Shown here: piece by piece, positions 44,756 through 52,342 of the stretch
Layout: every line of letters starts with the position of its first letter
Numbering within the stretch: position 1 is the first letter of the stretch
DNA from: Lentisphaerae bacterium GWF2_57_35
GTDB lineage: Bacteria > Verrucomicrobiota > Kiritimatiellia > CAIQIC01 > GWF2-57-35
Reading direction: 5' to 3'
Length of the DNA stretch: 64,000 nucleotides
Assembly: GCA_001804865.1 (NCBI GenBank)
Contig: MHBK01000066.1
Coordinates: 33,856 to 97,855, forward strand
Program-made: the position numbers and the translations under genes
Notes under the pieces: generated by a model
What the model was told of the DNA's origin: nothing
Database searches by the model: none
Seen by the model: the letters and a program-made list of their open reading frames with translations, nothing else

Positions 44756-45979
44756 ATGGACATTCAACAACTGTTTGCCGAACGAATTGGCGGCGCCAGA
44801 TTTGGCCTGACCAACGAGATTTATAAATTCGAAAAGATTAAACGGGCCAAGAAGGCCGCGCGGGAAGCGCATCCGGGGGTCGAGCTGCTCGATTTTGGGG
44901 TGGGGGAGCCCGACCAGATGGCGCCGGCCCCGATTCGCCGCGCGCTGAAAAAGGCGGTCGACGATCCGGCCAACCGGGGTTATGCGGACAACGGTATTCC
45001 CGAATTCAAAGCGGCGGCCGCCCAATACATGAAGGATTTCTTCGGCGTGGCCGATCTGAATCCGGAGACGGAAATCAATCATACCATCGGCTCCAAGCCG
45101 GCGTTGGCGATGATTCCGTTGTGCTTTATCAATCCGGGCGATGTGGCTTTGGTCACCGTGCCGGGCTATCCGGTGCTGGCCACGCATACCCGCTACGTCG
45201 GCGGCGAAGTCGTCAAAATTCCGTTGCGCCGCGAGAATGGGTTCTTCCCCGATTTGAAGGCCATCGATCCGGCGGTCGCGGAAAAGGCGAAATTGTTTTA
45301 CGTCAACTATCCGAACAATCCGACGGGTACGGCGGCGACGGCGGCGTTTTTCGACGAGCTGATCGCGTTTGCGCAGAAGTACAACATCCTGATCGTTCAG
45401 GATGCGGCGTATGCCACGCTGATCTACGGGGATCGTCTGTCGATCTTGAGCCGGCCCGGCGGCAAGGATTGCGCGGTGGAATTGCATTCGATGAGCAAGA
45501 GCTACAACATGACCGGCTGGCGGCTGGGCTTTGTGGCCGGCGGCGCGCGCGTTGTACAGGCGATTGCCGAGGTGAAGGACAACATCGACTCCGGGCAGTT
45601 CAAGGCCATTCAGCACGCCGCCTGCGCGGGCATCGCCGATATTAATTTGTCGGAGCGGATTCGCCGTCACTATCAGGGCCGTTTGCGCAAGATGACGGCG
45701 ATCCTGAAAAAAGCCGGCTTCAAGGCGAAGATGCCGGGCGGGACGTTCTATTTGTATGTCGAAGCCCCCAAGGCGGCAGGGTCGCTGTCCTTTGCAAACG
45801 CCGAAGAAGCTTCGCAATATTTGATTCGGGAGCATCTGATTTCGACCGTGCCGTGGGACGATGCGGGGGCCTTTTTGCGGTTCTCCGCGACGTTCGAATC
45901 GAAAGGTCCCTCCGACGACGCCCGGGTATTGGCGGAATTGGAAGGCCGATTGGCCAGGGCGCAGTTGGTGTTTGGCTGA
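44756..45979 (+). CDS. dapL: LL-diaminopimelate aminotransferase
   Basis: 407 aa. PLP class I/II aminotransferase that converts tetrahydrodipicolinate directly to LL-DAP, the shortened lysine route used by Chlamydiae and relatives. Schiff-base Lys in HSMSKSYNMTGWRLGF; DFGVGEPDQMAP, PGYPVLATHTRY and YPNNPTGT are typical of DapL. RBS AAAGGATGAACC. Its product is the substrate of DapF encoded before the V-ATPase operon. Confidence 0.9.
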   Translation: MDIQQLFAERIGGARFGLTNEIYKFEKIKRAKKAAREAHPGVELLDFGVGEPDQMAPAPIRRALKKAVDDPANRGYADNGIPEFKAAAAQYMKDFFGVADLNPETEINHTIGSKPALAMIPLCFINPGDVALVTVPGYPVLATHTRYVGGEVVKIPLRRENGFFPDLKAIDPAVAEKAKLFYVNYPNNPTGTAATAAFFDELIAFAQKYNILIVQDAAYATLIYGDRLSILSRPGGKDCAVELHSMSKSYNMTGWRLGFVAGGARVVQAIAEVKDNIDSGQFKAIQHAACAGIADINLSERIRRHYQGRLRKMTAILKKAGFKAKMPGGTFYLYVEAPKAAGSLSFANAEEASQYLIREHLISTVPWDDAGAFLRFSATFESKGPSDDARVLAELEGRLARAQLVFG

Positions 45980-45993
45980 TGTATCCCGAGGAT

Positions 45994-46027
45994 TTTTGGA
46001 GGGTCACGCTCCGTCGTGACCGTCTTT
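45994..46027. repeat. REP-like hairpin, second copy with covarying stem
   Basis: TTTTGGAGGGTCACG-CTCCGT-CGTGACCGTC. Identical to the first unit at 14519 except that the stem GGTTGCG/CGCAACC is replaced by GGTCACG/CGTGACC, with both sides changed so pairing is kept. It ends 18 bp before the ACT-domain start. Confidence 0.75.
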
Positions 46028-46045
46028 GCAGAAAAAGGTGATTCT

Positions 46046-46465
46046 ATGAGCAATGCATTGTGCAGTGTGGTGAAGGGAAAGCAAATTTCGGTTTTCTTGG
46101 ACGATAAGCCGGGAACCCTGGCCAATGTCGCCGCCGTGTTGGGCAGCCATCATATCAATATTTATGCCCTGTCGTTGGCGGAGGGGATTGGGCATGGCTA
46201 TGTCCGGTTGGTGGTCAACAAGCACGACGAGGCCCGCCAGATCCTGCACGATGCGGGCGAACTGGTGATGGAGCGGGACGTCCTGCTCCTGGAGTTGTCG
46301 AACCAGCCGGGAAGCTTGGGCGTCATCGCCCAGGTGCTGTCCGAAAAAGGCATCAATCTGGACTACGCCTATTGTGCCGGCGGGCCGAGCGTGGATAAGG
46401 GGCTCATCGTCATCAAGGTGGACGATACGGACAAGGCGCTGGAAGTGCTCTCGACGACGCATTGA
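46046..46465 (+). CDS. Tandem ACT-domain protein
   Basis: 139 aa. Two ACT domains: KQISVFLDDKPGTLANVAAVLGSHHINIYALSLAEG (about 10-65) and VLLLELSNQPGSLGVIAQVLSEKGINLDYAYCAGG (about 75-135). Small-molecule (often amino acid) sensing modules without a catalytic part. The start at 46046 is preceded by AAGGTGATTCT; the frame opens 10 codons earlier inside the hairpin repeat. Downstream of dapL on the same strand, it may sense an amino acid linked to that pathway (inference). Confidence 0.85.
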   Translation: MSNALCSVVKGKQISVFLDDKPGTLANVAAVLGSHHINIYALSLAEGIGHGYVRLVVNKHDEARQILHDAGELVMERDVLLLELSNQPGSLGVIAQVLSEKGINLDYAYCAGGPSVDKGLIVIKVDDTDKALEVLSTTH

Positions 46466-46511
46466 CGATCGGGGAGGGACGGCGGCCGCGTCTTTTTCTT
46501 GCTCTTAATTT

Positions 46512-47543
46512 TTATTCCTCTCCCAACAGCTTCTGAATTCGAACCACGGTCGAGCACTCGTCCGTGGGCTTGTCCAGGGGCGCGAGCTGGATGGTCAGGG
46601 TGTTCTCCAGGCATTCGCCGGCTTGGAGCATTCGTTCGGGGCTTAACGTTTCGATTTCAGCGTAGCCCAGGCCGGAGTTGACGTAGCATTCCACCCGGCA
46701 GCCTCCGTCGGGATAGGGGGCCTCGCACGGCTTGTTGGCCGCCCGTTCGACCATGTATCCCTTGCCGACGGCCGCCACCCAGCCTTGCTCCGCATCCGAA
46801 CCCAGCTTGTACTCTCCCGGCGTTGCAGCGTTCAGGACGATCGACTTCCCGCACGAGACCAGCACGTTTGTTCCGGGCTGGTCGAAGTTCAAGACCTTGT
46901 AACCCTGGCTGAAAATCGACTGGGCGTCGACCGGCAGCACCACCTGATCGGGTCGGGCCACTTGGCTGATGTTCCAGAGGGTGACCGGAATAGAAGAGTT
47001 CCCAATCGATTCTATTTTTTGCCGGATGGTTACCACCGGCTTGTCGCATTCCAGCTTGATCAGCCGACTGGCTTTGATGTGGAGCGGCGCGCCATATTCC
47101 CGGTTGATGAGGCAATACTGACTTCCATCCGCCCCCTTCCAGGCCGATCCGCACCAGGGGCGCTCCGCCAGAACGGGAGGCGGGGGCCAGTCTTTCCCCG
47201 CGATCTCGGTCCACCGGGCTTGCGAAACCGGCCAAAACCAATCTCCTCCAAAATTCATCCAGGAATCCCCGCCCATTTCAGCAGGAACTTGCCCCATCAA
47301 ACCCTCATCCAATCGAAAAAAGTTCACGCCCCCATTCAGCGCCATATAAACAATTCGTCCCACATCGGGAACCACCACCAACTCGAGAACGGCGTTGCGA
47401 AGTTTGAACGCATTGGTCCAACCTTGATAGGTTGTCGGCTGCAAGGGGGCTATGGGAATGTCTGAATTCGTAATTATTTGCCCATAAGTTGAATGCGTAA
47501 TCAGGCAAATGAGTAGAGGCAGCCAGTAAAAGCGTTTTATCAT
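46512..47543 (-). CDS. Secreted DUF4380-type protein
   Basis: 343 aa with signal peptide (MIKRFYWLPLLICLITHSTYG). The body has the DUF4380 pattern LRNAVLELVVVPDVGRIVYMAL and GGDSWMNFGGDWFWP, then alternating beta strands as in galactose-mutarotase-like sandwich folds. Likely carbohydrate binding or remodelling, periplasmic or secreted; the reaction is unknown. The start at 47543 has AAGG just upstream. Divergent from the kinase gene across a 248-bp gap. Confidence 0.7.
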   Translation of the reverse strand: MIKRFYWLPLLICLITHSTYGQIITNSDIPIAPLQPTTYQGWTNAFKLRNAVLELVVVPDVGRIVYMALNGGVNFFRLDEGLMGQVPAEMGGDSWMNFGGDWFWPVSQARWTEIAGKDWPPPPVLAERPWCGSAWKGADGSQYCLINREYGAPLHIKASRLIKLECDKPVVTIRQKIESIGNSSIPVTLWNISQVARPDQVVLPVDAQSIFSQGYKVLNFDQPGTNVLVSCGKSIVLNAATPGEYKLGSDAEQGWVAAVGKGYMVERAANKPCEAPYPDGGCRVECYVNSGLGYAEIETLSPERMLQAGECLENTLTIQLAPLDKPTDECSTVVRIQKLLGEE

Positions 47544-47681
47544 GCCTTCTAATGTATACAAGAACCCTCCCGGATGGCAAGTCTCGGAACAGGCCGTTCA
47601 GCAATTGTAATTATGATTCAAGACGCATATCGAACGGCTCATTAGAGTCTATTTCGGTAGGATGCCGTTCTGATTCCTACT

Positions 47682-47697
47682 CGTAATCTTAATCTTA
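47682..47697. repeat. Short TAATCT hexamer run
   Basis: CGTAATCTTAATCTTA, the same hexamer motif as the inverted repeat at 29208-29278. In the gap between the DUF4380 and kinase genes; nothing else is seen in that 248-bp gap except a candidate -10. Confidence 0.4.
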
Positions 47698-47778
47698 GCC
47701 ATAATTACAATGGCTGCAGGCCGTTATCGTGGCGTAGTAGTTTTTTCGAGAATGGCTTCTCCCCAGGTCCATTCTGTG

Positions 47779-47784
47779 TATTAT
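47779..47784 (+). promoter_or_regulatory. Candidate -10 element directly before the kinase start
   Basis: TATTAT ends 7 nt before the ATG at 47792, which would place transcription start at or next to the start codon. There is no ribosome site between. A -35 match at 17 bp is poor. Confidence 0.35.
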
Positions 47785-47791
47785 AAGAGCC

Positions 47792-50700
47792 ATGAAAAGG
47801 GATGACGTAAAGCCGGAATCGGCAGTAAATGAAGATGTGATTCACGTAACAATACCTGTTGCGCCTAAAAAAGAGGCTGGATTGCTGCCGGCCGAGTCTA
47901 CCTCCTCCGCCAAGCCGTTGCTTCATGTGCAAGGCGGAGACAGGTATGAGATGAAGTCCATCATTGCCAAGGGCGGCATGGGCGTGGTTCGAGAGGCGGT
48001 GGATTTAAACTGCCGGCGAATCGTGGCGATCAAAGAGCTTTCCAAGGAGCACCCGATCTCGTCGGAGGATCTGCAGCAGTTCGTGGAAGAAGCCCGCATC
48101 ACTTCCCAGTTGGAACATCCGAATATCGTGCCCATTCACGAACTCGGTTTCGACATGGATCAAAATGCTTTTTACTCCATGAAGTATGTGAAGGGCATCA
48201 CCTTGGCCGAAGTGCTTCGGGACATTCGGCGCGGGCGCCGGGAGACCATTGAACAGTATCCCTTGCCGCGGCTGCTCAATGTGTTCCAAAAAGTATGCGA
48301 TGCGGTCGCCTTTGCGCATTCCAAGGGCATCGTTCACTGCGACCTTAAACCCGACAATATCATGATCTGCGATTTTGGCGAGGTCATGGTCATGGATTGG
48401 GGCATCGCGCGTCCCGTGGGCAGCATGGCCGGCATTCCCGCTCCCTTGAAGACGGGGTCGGGTGAGGAGAAAGCCGTGAAGACGGGGCAGGGCGAGGAGA
48501 AAACCATCGCCGTGGAAGTCTCGAGCCGCACCGTGTCCTGTACGTCCACCGGGCAAATCATGGGTACTCCCGGCTTTATTGCGCCCGAACGGATCCGTCC
48601 CGGCGCCGTGCTGATGCCGGCGGCGGACATCTATTCCCTGGGCGCGACGCTTTACAGCATCCTGGCCTTGCGCGCGCCCTTGGCCGGCTTGGATATGCGC
48701 ACGCTCTTGCTGCGCGCGCTAACCGGCTCCATCGTTCCTCCGGCGGCGTACAACGATCCGGAATTCAAGGATCGCGATCGCGAGCGTGACGAGCCGATCT
48801 CCTTCGTGCATTGCCACGAAGGCAAGATCCCGGTTGCGCTTTCCGGCATCGCCATGAAGGCGCTCTCCGTCCATCTCGAGGATCGCTACGCCTCGGTTCA
48901 GGATCTGCAAGCCGACTTGGAAGCCTACCAGAACGGCCGGATTTGGAATCTCGTGCTCGAACAGGATTTTGCGGGGCCCGATCCTTTGGCCCAGTGGGAA
49001 ATCCTGGGCGGACACAGCGAAATCAAGAACGACGAACTGCATCTTTCCCTCGGCGAACCGCAACTGCTGCTGTTCAAAGGCGAGCTGCCCGGCGATGTTC
49101 GCATCGAGTTCGAGGCCCGGCAGGAAGGCGTCTATCTGAATGCCCTGGGTGCGTTCATCGGCGCGGTGCGATCGGCCAATCCCAAGGAGATGGCGCTGAC
49201 CGGCTACAAATTCGAATACGGGGGATTCGACAACTCCCTCAATGTCATTGAACGATGCGCCCGTCGGATTGCCATCGAACATGCCTCGCCGCTCGAACGG
49301 GGCGTGATCTATAATGTGGGCGTGGAAAAAAACGACAGCCGGTTGAGAATGACGGTCAACGGGCGGGATGTCCTCTCGATGCTCGACCTGGATCCGCTCA
49401 CCGGGCTGGATCGCACGGCGATAGGGCTGTGCGGCTGGCTGGCAGAGACCATCATCACGCGCATACGGATCTATACCATGGGCTCGCCTTGGAAACGCGA
49501 CCTGCTCGACATCGCCGAGAGCCAGATTCTGAAAGATCATTACGAAGTCGCCGATATTCTTTTGAAGGAGGTCCTGGATTCGTCCCCCACGCCCGACCGG
49601 CTTCGGCGCGCTCAAATCGTCGGTGACCTGTCCCGGCAACGAAAAAGCATGTCCAAAGAGCTGGAAAGGTGGACGCGAACGCTGCGCGAAGCCTGGCCGC
49701 ATGCGCCCTTCGATTTGCGGCTGGGCAATGAGGGCTTCTCGTTGGAAATCAGCAATGGCGGGATCGACGATCTGGAGCCCCTGCGGGGACTTCCCTTGAC
49801 CTCGCTGATGTGCGCGTATAATCGGATCACGAGTCTGGAGCCGCTCCGCGGCATGCCGTTGACGGCGTTCAATTGCACCGGAAGCAAAGTGGTGGACCTC
49901 GACCCGCTGCGGGGAATGCAACTGAACACCTTTGTGTGCGAAAACGGCTTGATCGAGAGCCTGGAAGCCCTGCGCGGCATGCCCCTGATGCTGGTTAATA
50001 TCGGCGGCAGCCGCGTGCGAAGTCTCGACCCCTTGCGAAACATGGCCCTCACCTTTCTGTCCTGCTCGGGCAACTGCCTGGAAACCCTCGAGCCCCTGGA
50101 CGGCATGAAAACCCTTTCCGCGTTGTACTGCAATGGCAATGGACTTGAAACGCTGGAGCCTTTGCGGGGCATTCCCCTGGTCAGCATCAACGCCAGCGGC
50201 AACCGCCTGCTCAACCTGGAAGCGCTTCGCGGCATGTCTCTGGGCGTGCTTCATGTGGGCGATAACCTGATCGAAAGCTTGGAGCCCCTTCAGGGCATGC
50301 CGTTGCGGATGCTTAGCTGCCAGAACAATCGCATCGCCAGCCTGGAGCCCTTGCGCGGCCTGAATCTGGGCTCGCTCATGTGCGGCAATAATTCCATCCC
50401 GGATCTCGGACCGTTCCTCGAAAATCCGCCGGACGACTTCCGGTTCGATTCCGAATCCCTCGCGACTTCGGAACTCGAACGCATTCGCGCCGCATGGGCC
50501 GGCATTCCCGGCTTGAGCGCCCACGTGAAGGACTTGGAGGTTTTGCTGGCTTTGCGGCGGGCGGATAGGGAGAAGCTGCGCGAACTGGCCGCGGTTTTTC
50601 GCGGGCATCGCTATTTGGTCATTCCAAAATTCATGACGTGGCACGAAGCCAAGACCTTCTGTGAGCAGTTCGGCGGCCATTTAGTGGTTATTCCCGACAA

Positions 50701-50932
50701 GGAAACGGACGGCTTTCTTAATTCCTTGTTCTCGAACGGCGCCTGGTTCTGGATGGGATTGTACCACACGGAGCGGGGCCACGAGTGGGTCGCCGGCGTG
50801 CCGTTTGCCTACAGCAATTTCCTCGATCCCCTGCAGGAAAGAAAACTCGGCCCCATCGTCTTCGGCGGACGCTGGACCTTCGACGATGTTCCCGGCGCGC
50901 ACAATTCGTTTATCGTCGAGTGGGATGCTTGA
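47792..50932 (+). CDS. Ser/Thr protein kinase fused to leucine-rich repeats and a C-type lectin-like domain
   Basis: 1046 aa. Residues about 50-365: eukaryotic-type kinase with IAKGGMGVVREA (Gly loop), VAIKEL (ATP Lys), VHCDLKPDN (catalytic loop, HCD in place of HRD), and MDWGIARP in place of DFG. Both catalytic Asp residues are present, so it is probably active. About 385-560: a beta-sandwich resembling laminin-G/DUF1080 (FEARQEGVYLNALGAFIGAV). About 655-870: eleven or so 22-residue leucine-rich repeats of the form LEPLRGMPLxxLxCxxNxI. About 935-1046: C-type lectin-like domain (WHEAKTFCEQFGGHLVVIP, WFWMGLYHTERG, WTFDDVPGAHNSFIVEW). No transmembrane segment is evident, so all may be cytoplasmic. 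Confidence 0.85.
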   Translation: MKRDDVKPESAVNEDVIHVTIPVAPKKEAGLLPAESTSSAKPLLHVQGGDRYEMKSIIAKGGMGVVREAVDLNCRRIVAIKELSKEHPISSEDLQQFVEEARITSQLEHPNIVPIHELGFDMDQNAFYSMKYVKGITLAEVLRDIRRGRRETIEQYPLPRLLNVFQKVCDAVAFAHSKGIVHCDLKPDNIMICDFGEVMVMDWGIARPVGSMAGIPAPLKTGSGEEKAVKTGQGEEKTIAVEVSSRTVSCTSTGQIMGTPGFIAPERIRPGAVLMPAADIYSLGATLYSILALRAPLAGLDMRTLLLRALTGSIVPPAAYNDPEFKDRDRERDEPISFVHCHEGKIPVALSGIAMKALSVHLEDRYASVQDLQADLEAYQNGRIWNLVLEQDFAGPDPLAQWEILGGHSEIKNDELHLSLGEPQLLLFKGELPGDVRIEFEARQEGVYLNALGAFIGAVRSANPKEMALTGYKFEYGGFDNSLNVIERCARRIAIEHASPLERGVIYNVGVEKNDSRLRMTVNGRDVLSMLDLDPLTGLDRTAIGLCGWLAETIITRIRIYTMGSPWKRDLLDIAESQILKDHYEVADILLKEVLDSSPTPDRLRRAQIVGDLSRQRKSMSKELERWTRTLREAWPHAPFDLRLGNEGFSLEISNGGIDDLEPLRGLPLTSLMCAYNRITSLEPLRGMPLTAFNCTGSKVVDLDPLRGMQLNTFVCENGLIESLEALRGMPLMLVNIGGSRVRSLDPLRNMALTFLSCSGNCLETLEPLDGMKTLSALYCNGNGLETLEPLRGIPLVSINASGNRLLNLEALRGMSLGVLHVGDNLIESLEPLQGMPLRMLSCQNNRIASLEPLRGLNLGSLMCGNNSIPDLGPFLENPPDDFRFDSESLATSELERIRAAWAGIPGLSAHVKDLEVLLALRRADREKLRELAAVFRGHRYLVIPKFMTWHEAKTFCEQFGGHLVVIPDKETDGFLNSLFSNGAWFWMGLYHTERGHEWVAGVPFAYSNFLDPLQERKLGPIVFGGRWTFDDVPGAHNSFIVEWDA

Positions 50933-50962
50933 ACGCTTTTTAAATGGACCGTAGGCCTTCCT

Positions 50963-51083
50963 GCCTCCGCGCATATGAATAAAAATCCACGTCCTTACGG
51001 ACGCGGCTACGTAGCCGCCGGCGTAAGCCGGTGGTTTCTTTCCAGTGCCAGACGTTGAGGAGGGGCCGTGTCAAGGTGCACCC
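50963..51083. mobile_element. Miniature element, copy C, left end lost
   Basis: From TCCGCGCATATGAAT to the right terminal repeat GGCCGTGTCAAGGTGCACCC (one mismatch from copy B). The left 20-bp terminal repeat is gone (sequence there is unrelated). It carries the uninterrupted centre GGCTACGTAGCCGCCGGCG that is the target of the nested insertion in copy A. It lies in the 347-bp gap after the kinase gene; the rest of the gap shows no gene. Confidence 0.8.
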
Positions 51084-51279
51084 CCTGTAGGCGAGATCAG
51101 CCAGATGACGAGAGGCCGCTGATCGCGCGGATAATCTTTCAACGCCAACTTCTTGAGTGCGGCTTCCACCTCCAATTACCGGCCGTCGCTCCGGGCATCG
51201 AGCAGTTTCTCGTACGTGTTCTCGGGTGAGGTGAACCGGGCGACGCGCCCTGTGGACAGAGAATGCAGACCGGCTCGTG

Positions 51280-51618
51280 CTATTCGAGAAGGTCTTGAAG
51301 CCGATCGCGTACGGATTCCAGCTCTCTTTGGAATTGCAGCAGATGGGCGCGATAGGCCCTCATTAATTCCGCATGATGCTCTTTCCCGGCGGCGCTCCAA
51401 GCCTCGGGGTTTGCTTCGAGCTCGCGCCGGGCCTTGGCTTCGGATTGCTTGCCGGCGCTTTCAAGGTGGCCTATGGTCAAATCGGAATCGTTGCTTGAAT
51501 CGGCGGCAATGGAGTGATCGATTCTGGCTAGGCACTCGGCAATATCCGTGATGGTCTTGTTCGAGAAGATCATCAGTTCCATGGCCTTTTCAAGGGTCTT
51601 GTCGCGAAGGTTCGTCAT
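51280..51618 (-). CDS. Small helical protein, unknown function
   Basis: 112 aa, not recognised. Predominantly helical and charged: KTLEKAMELMIFSNKTITDIAECLARID, then KQSEAKARRELEANPEAWSAAGKEHHAELMRAYRAHLLQFQRELESVRDRLQDLLE, which would form coiled coil. It follows the 71-aa gene on the same strand by 21 bp, so the two are probably co-transcribed. A toxin-antitoxin or regulatory role is conceivable from size and arrangement, with no family match to support it. Confidence 0.55.
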   Translation of the reverse strand: MTNLRDKTLEKAMELMIFSNKTITDIAECLARIDHSIAADSSNDSDLTIGHLESAGKQSEAKARRELEANPEAWSAAGKEHHAELMRAYRAHLLQFQRELESVRDRLQDLLE

Positions 51619-51639
51619 GTCGAGGGCTCTTCTTTCGTC

Positions 51640-51855
51640 TCAATCGAGTGGGGGCGGGTTGGAAATCAGGTCTAAAACGGTTCTCCCATCCGCTCGCCAC
51701 AGAGCGAGTTCCCGGACGATAAAAAAGCGCGCCAAGGTTCCTGCGGGAATGGGGCCATTCGCTTTGGATGCCTTTTTCAGCAAAGCCTTCTCAAGCTTGG
51801 TCAGAGGTACGCGGATATTTTCTTCTGGTTTGTGCGGCAGAGAGTGTTTTTTCAT
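51640..51855 (-). CDS. Small putative ribbon-helix-helix-like protein
   Basis: 71 aa from the ATG at 51855; the frame is open 13 codons farther back. ENIRVPLTKLEKALLKKASKANG is shaped like a CopG/DUF1778-type ribbon-helix-helix (beta strand, then a helix), the fold of many antitoxins and small repressors. It is weak evidence. Divergent from the helix-turn-helix gene, with an 18-bp perfect palindrome between them. Confidence 0.45.
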   Translation of the reverse strand: MKKHSLPHKPEENIRVPLTKLEKALLKKASKANGPIPAGTLARFFIVRELALWRADGRTVLDLISNPPPLD

Positions 51856-51868
51856 GCAATTTATTAAA

Positions 51869-51886
51869 TCGCCCGACGTCGGGCGA
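51869..51886. promoter_or_regulatory. 18-bp perfect palindrome, candidate operator
   Basis: TCGCCCGACGTCGGGCGA, 14 bp upstream of the small minus-strand gene and 35 bp before the -35 box of the divergent HTH gene. A perfect palindrome of this length between divergent small regulatory genes is typical of an autoregulated operator. Confidence 0.55.
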
Positions 51887-51920
51887 GTCAACAATCTTTT
51901 GGCATTTTTTTGTCTTTTTT

Positions 51921-51949
51921 TTTACACCCCCGTAGGGAACGGATACAAT
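51921..51949 (+). promoter_or_regulatory. Sigma-70-type promoter of the HTH gene, predicting a leaderless mRNA
   Basis: TTTACA (51921-51926), 17-bp spacer, TACAAT (51944-51949). The expected transcription start, about 7 nt after the -10, coincides with the A of the ATG at 51956. No Shine-Dalgarno sequence is present. Confidence 0.65.
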
Positions 51950-51955
51950 AGTCGC

Positions 51956-52324
51956 ATGAAAATAACTCACGAGTTGAGGTCTTGGCTTAAGAACGAGCTT
52001 CGATCGCGCGCATGGACCAAGCGGGACCTGGCTAAGGCGGCCGGCGTTTCTGAAGACGCCATTGGAAAAATCTTTCTCGAACGCCAGGAATCCATCACGG
52101 ACAAAACGCTGGTCGGCATCTGCCGCGCCACCGCCAAGAGCCCGCGTGAATTATTGGACATCAGCGAGGGAAAACATCTTGTCATGGAACCCCAAGGGCG
52201 TTATGAAGTTTCTCCGGACAATCTGAATTATTTTGTCCATTGGCTGCAGCGTCAGAACACGGCCGTTCAGGAGATTATCTTTGCCACGGCCCGGTTGCAT
52301 GGTTTCGAGAAGAACAAGAAGTAA
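51956..52324 (+). CDS. Helix-turn-helix (Cro/C1-type) regulator
   Basis: 122 aa. XRE-type HTH in residues about 15-60: WTKRDLAKAAGVSEDAIGKIFLERQ ... LVGICRATAKSPRELLDI. The C-terminal half (residues 65-122) is not recognised. It is the likely ligand for the palindrome at 51869-51886 and may control the divergent small genes, itself, or the acyl-ligase gene that starts 18 bp downstream (inference). Confidence 0.8.
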   Translation: MKITHELRSWLKNELRSRAWTKRDLAKAAGVSEDAIGKIFLERQESITDKTLVGICRATAKSPRELLDISEGKHLVMEPQGRYEVSPDNLNYFVHWLQRQNTAVQEIIFATARLHGFEKNKK

Positions 52325-52342
52325 GGAGCGCTGATAATACCT

